Below are positions 31,883-36,712 of a stretch of DNA of 36,712 nucleotides, one piece after another. Below the pieces are notes generated by a model. It searched no databases, was not told the DNA's origin, and worked only from the letters and a program-made list of their open reading frames with translations. The position numbers and the translations under genes are program-made. The DNA is taken from NCBI GenBank assembly GCA_017936375.1, contig JAGBFR010000067.1:1-36712 (forward strand), read 5' to 3'. The stretch's first letter is position 1, and the number at the start of each line of letters is the position of its first letter. This DNA comes from Clostridia bacterium (GTDB lineage Bacteria > Bacillota > Clostridia > Christensenellales > Aristaeellaceae).

Positions 31883-33061
31883 TCAGGCCTTGATCAGATC
31901 CAGCGCCTGATCGATGAGCTCCTCCGCCTTGTTGAGGCACTCCTCGGTCAGCTTGGAGTTGTGCGCGCCCTCGCTGTTCTCAACGAAGACAAAATCCCAG
32001 TAGAACTGGCCCTTGCGGTTCAGCTCGCGAATCTGCGCCAGCTCCTCATCGGTGTACTTGCCGGAGGCGACCATGTCGGCCAGCTGGTTGGTCAGGGTCT
32101 CCAGCTTGGTGCCGATGGCGACGGTACGCTCCTCGGCGTGCGCCTGAATGCCCTTGACAAAGCCGTCGAGATCCGCATGGCAGGCGGCGCAGGTGGCCTT
32201 GATGGTCTCGCTCGCAAGCGGGCTCACCCACTCATGGCTCACATAGGTCTCGCCGGCGGCATTGGTCTCCTTGGCCATATGGCAGTCCGCGCAGGAGAAC
32301 TGGCTCTTGTGCACGCTGCCCTCGCCCATGAAGGTCTCAAACTCCGGATGCTGCACCTTGATCTGGGCAACGCCGGTGCGCGGGTTGGTGTAATCGGTAA
32401 AATTCATCTCGGCAAAGAAGGCGTAGATATCGTCCGGATTCATGGTCGCCAGGCTGCTGTAGGGCAGGGTGGTCGCCTTGGTCTCCGGGTCGAAGTAGTA
32501 CTCGACGTGGCACTGCGCGCAGGCCAGGGTCGCCGCCTTCACATTCGCCAGATCCTCGCCCATGGCGTCCGCCAGGTAGGTATGGGTGATGACGATGTCC
32601 TTGCCGGTGTTGGCATGGCAGTTATAGCAGGAGACGGACTCGTTGACGTCGGCCAGCACATCCTCAAAGGCGAGGGTGTAGGCGCTCACGCCGTCGTTAT
32701 TCACCTTGACGGTGAAGTCCGGGGTCTTGCAGGTGAAGCAGTTGGCCAGCTTGTGCGGGCGGCCGGTGCTGGTCACGTCCTGCACGGTGTAGTAATGGCC
32801 GCGCGCGCTGCCGTAGAACTTGTTGAAGGCCATGCCCTCATACACGGTCGCGATCATGGGATATTCCTCCACGTGATCGATGATCGCGCTGTTCTCTTCA
32901 TTCTTCATGTAGGAAGCGTAGACGTCCGGCGCAGCCTCGGCCCACTGGGCGGCGGGGATGACGCTGATGCCGGCGCCGGTCTCCACGACGGAGGCCGTCT
33001 GCGCGCTCGCAGCGGAGCAGACGAGCAGCAGCATCGCAAGCACGACAAGCAGTTTCTTCAT
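31883..33061 (-). CDS. nrfA: Pentahaem cytochrome c nitrite reductase NrfA (ammonia-forming)
   Basis: NrfA reduces nitrite by six electrons to ammonium outside the membrane. The 392-residue product has a signal peptide (core 4-18, cleavage near ASAQ) and five haem sites: CFTCK (108-112, the lysine-ligated active-site haem) and CxxCH at 145, 181, 257 and 291. Active-site residues are present: Arg87 in ARGHYY, Tyr188 in CHVEYYF and His238 in IKVQHPE; Glu187, Lys235 and Gln237 match the calcium site. E. coli NrfA has 478 residues, so this is a short form. GGGAGGGAA precedes the ATG. No NrfH or NrfB is adjacent. ResB and CcsA, the haem attachment pair, follow downstream. Confidence 0.96.
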   Translation of the reverse strand: MKKLLVVLAMLLLVCSAASAQTASVVETGAGISVIPAAQWAEAAPDVYASYMKNEENSAIIDHVEEYPMIATVYEGMAFNKFYGSARGHYYTVQDVTSTGRPHKLANCFTCKTPDFTVKVNNDGVSAYTLAFEDVLADVNESVSCYNCHANTGKDIVITHTYLADAMGEDLANVKAATLACAQCHVEYYFDPETKATTLPYSSLATMNPDDIYAFFAEMNFTDYTNPRTGVAQIKVQHPEFETFMGEGSVHKSQFSCADCHMAKETNAAGETYVSHEWVSPLASETIKATCAACHADLDGFVKGIQAHAEERTVAIGTKLETLTNQLADMVASGKYTDEELAQIRELNRKGQFYWDFVFVENSEGAHNSKLTEECLNKAEELIDQALDLIKA

Positions 33062-33109
33062 GATAATTCCCTCCCTGATCCTCACGGTATAAGGATATCT
33101 GTATATTAC

Positions 33110-33115
33110 AGTATA
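33110..33115 (-). promoter_or_regulatory. -10 element of nrfA, weak -35
   Basis: TATACT on the minus strand, about 50 bases before the start codon. At 17 bases upstream there is TGATTG, a poor -35, as expected of an activator-dependent promoter. A small palindrome CTGTA-TAT-TACAG (33099-33111) overlaps its downstream edge. Confidence 0.55.
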
Positions 33116-33137
33116 ATCGTAATCCCCCTGTGCAATC

Positions 33138-33153
33138 AGTTGTTTTTCCAACT
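33138..33153. promoter_or_regulatory. Candidate Crp/Fnr-type activator site upstream of nrfA
   Basis: AGTTG (33138-33142), six bases, CAACT (33149-33153): a perfect 5-6-5 dyad, the geometry of Crp/Fnr sites. Its centre is about 42 bases upstream of the transcription start predicted from the -10 element, the class II activator position. The half-site differs from both FNR (TTGAT) and CRP (TGTGA), so the link to the Crp/Fnr protein encoded nearby is inference. Confidence 0.5.
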
Positions 33154-33227
33154 TTTTGGAATCTTTCGTCACTTTTTTCACTATTTTTTCTGCCGTCGGC
33201 ACACGCCGCAATCCCTGACAGGGCAAA

Positions 33228-33256
33228 GAAAAAAATCCCTGCCTTGCGGCAGGGAT
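33228..33256 (-). terminator. Terminator of rplJL
   Basis: On the minus strand ATCCCTGCC, GCAA loop, GGCAGGGAT, then TTTTTT. It lies 32 bases after the rplL stop. Confidence 0.93.
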
Positions 33257-33288
33257 TCTGTTGGCAATCAGAAGCAATCCGGGAAGAA

Positions 33289-33663
33289 TTACTTGATCTC
33301 GACGGTGGCGCCAGCCTCGACGAGCTTCTTCTTGATGGCCTCGGCGTCTTCCTTGGAAGCGCCTTCCTTGATGGTCTTCGGAGCGCCTTCGACGATGTCC
33401 TTGGCTTCCTTCAGGCCCAGGCCCGGAACGACCTCGCGGACGGCCTTGATGATGGCAACCTTCTTCGCAGCGTCGAAGCCGGTGAGCACGACGTCGAACT
33501 CGGTCTTCTCCTCAGCAGCAGCGGCCGGGGCAGCAGCGCCAGCGCCAGCGGCGACCGGGGCAGCGGCGACGACGCCGAACTTCTCTTCCAGGGCCTTAAC
33601 CAGCTCGGAGCACTCGATCAGAGTCAGGCTCTCAATAGCGGAAACGATCTCATTGATAGACAT
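33289..33663 (-). CDS. rplL: 50S ribosomal protein L7/L12
   Basis: A 124-residue acidic stalk protein present in several copies on L10 and needed for factor binding. The N-terminal dimer domain ([31 protein letters not shown], 1-31) is joined by an Ala-rich hinge (about 32-50) to the C-terminal domain with [23 protein letters not shown] and [16 protein letters not shown]. The start at 33663 has GGAGG eight bases upstream. Co-transcribed with rplJ. Complete. Confidence 0.98.
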   Translation of the reverse strand: MSINEIVSAIESLTLIECSELVKALEEKFGVVAAAPVAAGAGAAAPAAAAEEKTEFDVVLTGFDAAKKVAIIKAVREVVPGLGLKEAKDIVEGAPKTIKEGASKEDAEAIKKKLVEAGATVEIK

Positions 33664-33733
33664 AACATTTTCCTCCATGTTATTTTGATATTTTCTTTTT
33701 TACGCTGCCTGTGCGGCAGTTGTGACGAGCAGA

Positions 33734-34255
33734 TTACTCGGCGGCAGCTTCGTTCTGCTTGTCGATGTACGCCTTGATGACGTACGCCAGAGCGGTGACC
33801 TGAGAATTCAGGACGCCCATGATCTTGGAAATGAGCTGATCCTTCGGCAGGATGTCGGCCAGAGCCTTGACCTGCTCCACAGTCTGCATTTCGCCGTCCA
33901 TGATACCACACTTGATGGTGATCGGGGACTTCTTCTTGTCCTTCTCGCAGCCGGCGATGAACTCCTTGATCATCTTCGGCGCAGAGATCGGATCGCCGTT
34001 GCCGAACACATAGGCGTTCGGGCCCTCGAGCAGCTTCTCGTCGATCTCGATACCCTTGTTCTTCAGAGCGCGCCTGACGAGCGTGTTCTTGAGAACGCAG
34101 TAATCGACATTGGCAGCGCGGCACTTCGCACGCAGCGCGGTAACCTGCTCAACGGTCAGGGCCTTGTACTCAACGATAACGATGGACTCAGCCTTCTCGA
34201 TCTTCTCCTCGATTTCGGAAACAACGACTTTCTTTGCTTCAAGATTCTTGGACAT
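33734..34255 (-). CDS. rplJ: 50S ribosomal protein L10
   Basis: A 173-residue protein forming the base of the ribosomal stalk. The N-terminus (MSKNLEAKKVVVSEIEEKIEKAESIVIVEYKALTVEQVTALR) contacts 23S rRNA and the C-terminal helix (about 135-165) binds L7/L12 dimers. It follows a long leader with the L10 binding region, so L10 made in excess should repress its own mRNA. The rplL gene lies 70 bases downstream. Confidence 0.98.
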   Translation of the reverse strand: MSKNLEAKKVVVSEIEEKIEKAESIVIVEYKALTVEQVTALRAKCRAANVDYCVLKNTLVRRALKNKGIEIDEKLLEGPNAYVFGNGDPISAPKMIKEFIAGCEKDKKKSPITIKCGIMDGEMQTVEQVKALADILPKDQLISKIMGVLNSQVTALAYVIKAYIDKQNEAAAE

Positions 34256-34283
34256 GGTGTTATTCCTCCTTCCCGAAAGGTTC

Positions 34284-34317
34284 CGGAAAAGAAAAGCCCC
34301 TGCGCTGGGCGCAAGGG
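34284..34317 (-). terminator. Attenuator hairpin in the rplJ leader
   Basis: On the minus strand CCCTTGCGC, CCA loop, GCGCAGGGG with one mismatch, then CTTTTCTTTT. It sits between the L10 leader structure and the rplJ ribosome binding site, the place for transcription attenuation controlled by leader folding. Confidence 0.7.
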
Positions 34318-34320
34318 CAG

Positions 34321-34430
34321 AAAACCGTATTCACGGATCAAATCTACGCTTACACCTCGGCTGGCGGGCAACCCGCTTATAACGCTTTCGCGTAACCAGC
34401 TGTCTTAGGCACAGAACTTTTCAATTCACG
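34321..34430 (-). ncRNA. Ribosomal protein L10 leader RNA
   Basis: The untranslated leader from the predicted start to the attenuator. On the minus strand it reads AGCTGGTTACGCGAAAGCG, then TTATAAGCGGGTTGCCCGCC, CGAGGTGTAAGCG and GATTTGATCCGTGAATACGG. The kink-turn-like stem and conserved GAGGTGTAAGCG resemble the Firmicutes L10 leader that binds the L10-L12 complex for autoregulation. The assignment is by pattern, not by a covariance search. Confidence 0.8.
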
Positions 34431-34436
34431 GGTGCT

Positions 34437-34465
34437 ATTTTACCATGATTCCTTCCGGGTGTCAA
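34437..34465 (-). promoter_or_regulatory. Promoter of rplJL
   Basis: TTGACA (34460-34465), 17 bases, TAAAAT (34437-34442) on the minus strand: a near-consensus promoter. The T-rich tract upstream could be an UP element. Confidence 0.87.
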
Positions 34466-34510
34466 CGGTTTTTTGCTGATATTTTGGGGTTTTTTGCTTC
34501 GATTTGTCGA

Positions 34511-35332
34511 TTACTTTTCCACCTGATACGTCGCGCAGACGGAGGTGATGCCGGACTGCAGATAGTCGTCGGCTGCATAATCCTTCACATTCGTGCGCAG
34601 GATCATCGTGCTGCCCGGCGCGATGCCCAGGGCGCTGCCGGTGGACGCCTCCTGCACGTCGAGGATCTGGCCCTGCTCATTTTCCACGCAGATCACGGCC
34701 GAGATGCCGTAGATCGCCGCGTCAGTCGGGTTCGTCACGGTCGCATAGGCGATACCGGGCTGCATGCCGGACTCCGCCGCGATCGGCTCATACTGGGTGT
34801 AGGAATCCGTCTCGCTCTCCAGCGTCACAACGTAGTAGCCCACGTCCGCCAGCGCATAATCGAAATTGTAGAACCACTCCCAGACATAGACCTTCTCGCC
34901 ATTGGGGACGATGTCCGGAGCGATGTTGGCATAGGTTTTCTCCTGCAGCAGCGTGCCGTCGGCCTTATAGGCGGTGACCGTCGCCGTATCCGGATAGAGC
35001 GTGCGGCCGCTCACATTGCGCAGCTCGATGAAGACATTGCCTTCTTTGCTGTACTTATCCTCGTGCAGGTAGGCTGCCGTGCGCAGATTCTCATAGAACG
35101 GATCGTCAAAGCGGACTTCCGGGCCCACATTCGCAGACTGCGCCGGGGCAGCCTCCTGCGCGGGAGCCTCCTGCGCAGTCTCAGCGGGCGCGCTCTTCTT
35201 GCCGAGCTTGCCGGCAGCGTTCTGCTTGAGCTTCTGCATGACGTCCAGCGCGCTCGTCTTCTCCTCCGCAAGCGCGAAGCAGGACGCAGCGATCAGCAGC
35301 ATTGCCAGCAGGATACACATCATCTTTTTCAT
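34511..35332 (-). CDS. Secreted protein of unknown function, inside the rplKA-rplJL locus
   Basis: A 273-residue protein with a clear signal peptide (MKKMMCILLAMLLIAASC then FALAEE; cleavage likely after ALA). The Cys at 18 could be a lipobox, but the residues before it fit poorly. A low-complexity Ala/Pro/Glu linker (about 48-66, AETAQEAPAQEAAPAQ) follows. The rest (about 70-273) is beta-rich with repeats of the type NVSGRTLYPDTATVTAYKADG and VTNPTDAAIYGISAVICVEN, which look like two related Ig-like or FxLYD-type beta domains. It should be anchored or released outside the membrane. No catalytic motif is seen. It has its own promoter and lies between genes that are adjacent in most bacteria. 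Confidence 0.82.
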   Translation of the reverse strand: MKKMMCILLAMLLIAASCFALAEEKTSALDVMQKLKQNAAGKLGKKSAPAETAQEAPAQEAAPAQSANVGPEVRFDDPFYENLRTAAYLHEDKYSKEGNVFIELRNVSGRTLYPDTATVTAYKADGTLLQEKTYANIAPDIVPNGEKVYVWEWFYNFDYALADVGYYVVTLESETDSYTQYEPIAAESGMQPGIAYATVTNPTDAAIYGISAVICVENEQGQILDVQEASTGSALGIAPGSTMILRTNVKDYAADDYLQSGITSVCATYQVEK

Positions 35333-35361
35333 GAATCAGCACCGCCTTTATGTTTTTTTCC

Positions 35362-35390
35362 ATCATATCACGCCGTCAACATTCTGTCAA
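35362..35390 (-). promoter_or_regulatory. Promoter of the secreted-protein gene
   Basis: TTGACA (35385-35390), 17 bases, TATGAT (35362-35367) on the minus strand, 30 bases before the start codon. Confidence 0.82.
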
Positions 35391-35442
35391 TCTAAGCATG
35401 ACTGCCGTTAGCGAAAAGATCAGAATACATCGAAGATACGCA

Positions 35443-35472
35443 AAAAACGCACCGGCAAGCCGGTGCGTTTTT
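35443..35472. terminator. Terminator of rplKA
   Basis: AAAAACGCACCGGC, AA, GCCGGTGCGTTTTT, perfect 14-bp arms with T-runs in both directions. It ends the rplK-rplA transcript before the secreted-protein gene. Confidence 0.95.
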
Positions 35473-35481
35473 GATGACAAA

Positions 35482-36171
35482 TTAGAACTTGAGCGGGTTG
35501 ACCTTGACGCCCGGGCCCATGGTGCTGGACAGCACAACGCTGCGCAGGTAGACGCCCTTGGCAGCGGCCGGCTTCGCGCGAACGATCGCGCCCATCAGGG
35601 CGTTCAGGTTCTCGGTCAGCTGCTCCGCGGTGAAGGACTTCTTGCCGATCGGGCAGTGGATGATCGCGGTCTTGTCCAGACGGTACTCAACCTTACCAGC
35701 CTTGATCTCGGCGATCGCCTTGGCGACGTCCATGGTGACGGTGCCGCTCTTCGGGTTCGGCATGAGGCCCTTCGGACCGAGGACGCGGCCCAGACGGCCG
35801 ACAACGCCCATCATGTTCGGAGTAGCGACAACGACGTCGAAGTCGAACCAGTTCTCGCCCTGGATCTTGGCGACGAGCTCCTCAGCGCCGACGTAATCCG
35901 CGCCGGCCTCCTCAGCGGCCTTCGCCTGATCGCCCTTGGCGAACACGAGCACGCGAACCTTCTTGCCGGTGCCGTTGGGCAGGACGACGGCGCCGCGGAC
36001 CTGCTGGTCAGCCTGACGCGGGTCAACGCCCAGGCGGACAGAGATCTCAAGGGTCTCGTCGAACTTGCTCTTCGCGGTTTCCATCGCGAGCTTCACGGCC
36101 TCTTCCGGGTCGTAGAGCTTGTTGCGCTCGATGAGCTTCGCGCTCTCGATATACTTCTTGCCATGCTTCAT
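35482..36171 (-). CDS. rplA: 50S ribosomal protein L1
   Basis: A 229-residue protein of the L1 stalk, which moves deacylated tRNA out of the E site and represses its own mRNA. Landmarks are [15 protein letters not shown] at the start, [46 protein letters not shown] and the ending [29 protein letters not shown] lies nine bases before the ATG. It follows rplK after a 108-base gap that contains a GCCCGC/GCGGGC hairpin (36225-36242). Confidence 0.98.
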   Translation of the reverse strand: MKHGKKYIESAKLIERNKLYDPEEAVKLAMETAKSKFDETLEISVRLGVDPRQADQQVRGAVVLPNGTGKKVRVLVFAKGDQAKAAEEAGADYVGAEELVAKIQGENWFDFDVVVATPNMMGVVGRLGRVLGPKGLMPNPKSGTVTMDVAKAIAEIKAGKVEYRLDKTAIIHCPIGKKSFTAEQLTENLNALMGAIVRAKPAAAKGVYLRSVVLSSTMGPGVKVNPLKF

Positions 36172-36279
36172 AGTTTGTTTCCTCCTCGTGGTACAAACGG
36201 CACAATGTCCTCCCACTTATTCCAGCCCGCTTCTATGCGGGCCGCTTCGCGCGGATGCTCCGCGCTGAACTGCTTATGA

Positions 36280-36708
36280 TTAAGCCTCGGCGACGGTGAC
36301 GCCCATGGAGCGGGCGGTGCCCTTGACCATGCTCATCGCGGCCTCGATGGAGGCGGCGTTCAGGTCGGGCATCTTCTTCTCAGCGATCTCGCGAACCTGA
36401 GCCTGGGTCAGCTCGCCAACCTTGGTCTTGTTCGGCTTGCCGCTGCCGGACTCCAGACCCAGCGCCTTCTTGATGAGAACCGGGACCGGCGGAGTCTTGG
36501 TGATGAAGGTGAAGGAGCGGTCGGAGTAAACAGTGATGACGACCGGGATGATCAGGCCGGCATCGTTCTTCGTACGCTCGTTGAACTCCTTACAGAAGCC
36601 CGGGATGTTGACGCCGTGCTGACCGAGCGCCGGGCCGATCGGCGGAGCAGGATTGGCCTTCGCAGCCGGCACCTGCAGCTTAATCATGCCAGTAACTTTC
36701 TTAGCCAT
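36280..36708 (-). CDS. rplK: 50S ribosomal protein L11
   Basis: A complete 142-residue protein of the GTPase-associated centre; with 23S rRNA it supports factor binding and the stringent response. It starts [15 protein letters not shown], has the N-terminal proline-rich [16 protein letters not shown] and the C-terminal RNA-binding part with [25 protein letters not shown] and [11 protein letters not shown]. Its start is four bases from the right edge, so the ribosome binding site and anything upstream (nusG, secE) lie outside the window. Confidence 0.98.
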   Translation of the reverse strand: MAKKVTGMIKLQVPAAKANPAPPIGPALGQHGVNIPGFCKEFNERTKNDAGLIIPVVITVYSDRSFTFITKTPPVPVLIKKALGLESGSGKPNKTKVGELTQAQVREIAEKKMPDLNAASIEAAMSMVKGTARSMGVTVAEA

Positions 36709-36712
36709 GGTA

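Noticed and set aside
31883-33288. NrfH or another cytochrome upstream of nrfA
   Set aside because: The region 33062-33288 holds only promoter signals and the rplJL terminator; no CxxCH frame is there.

Overview
The window looks like a chromosomal segment of a GC-rich anaerobic member of the Bacillota, class Clostridia, probably a gut or fermentative lineage. The signs are the 16S 5' end reading GGCTCAGGACGAACG, strong GGAGG ribosome binding sites, a Firmicutes-type L10 leader, NfnAB, an iron alcohol dehydrogenase, AzlCD, PucR and NA37. I cannot name a genus from sequence alone. Nearly everything is ordinary chromosomal content; I see no phage, integrase, transposase or CRISPR array.

Region by region. 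(1) 1-2331: the first bases of a 16S rRNA gene on the minus strand with its leader and promoter, then divergent murB-rapZ. (2) 2330-7784: a large SWIM/SNF2 helicase facing left and, divergently, a secreted protein with four peptidoglycan-binding repeats joined by serine linkers and a Cys/His C-terminal domain; its promoter carries a perfect dyad. (3) 7803-11178: an AlaX-type tRNA editing protein, then a cytidylate-kinase-like gene whose stop overlaps the start of a patatin phospholipase. (4) 11176-14092: HAD phosphatase, PAP2 phosphatase, MATE transporter, then a MITE-like palindrome. (5) 14097-18416 (minus): likely operon pucR-azlC-azlD-NA37-M42 peptidase. (6) 18543-23234: hemolysin III, nfnAB and an iron alcohol dehydrogenase. 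(7) 23562-25392: a KdpDE-like two-component pair without kdpFABC nearby. (8) 25521-28828: a 55-residue membrane protein, tRNA-Leu(CAA), a 124-residue membrane protein, CYTH protein, esterase and an RNA m5C methyltransferase. (9) 28920-33153: a compact nitrite-ammonification module: pentahaem nitrite reductase NrfA, the ResB/CcsA cytochrome c synthase and a Crp/Fnr regulator. (10) 33228-36708: rplL, rplJ with L10 leader, a secreted protein of unknown function, rplA and rplK.

How they may work together. NfnAB exchanges electrons among NADH, ferredoxin and NADPH, and the neighbouring alcohol dehydrogenase could use the reduced nicotinamide. NrfA would be an extracytoplasmic electron sink reducing nitrite to ammonium; ResB and CcsA attach its haems; the Crp/Fnr protein, last gene of the resB operon, is a good candidate to act at a 5-6-5 dyad centred about 42 bp upstream of the predicted nrfA start. 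The usual partner NrfH is absent from the window, so the electron donor is open. Wall functions (murB, rapZ, peptidoglycan-binding protein) and lipid functions (patatin, PAP2) are scattered.

The most interesting items are the nrfA module with its candidate activator site, the Cys/His wall protein with a BlaI/CopY-like operator, the secreted-protein gene inside the rplKAJL locus, a 61-bp dispersed repeat, and the coupled kinase-like/patatin pair. All start-site choices, promoters and operators are read by eye.
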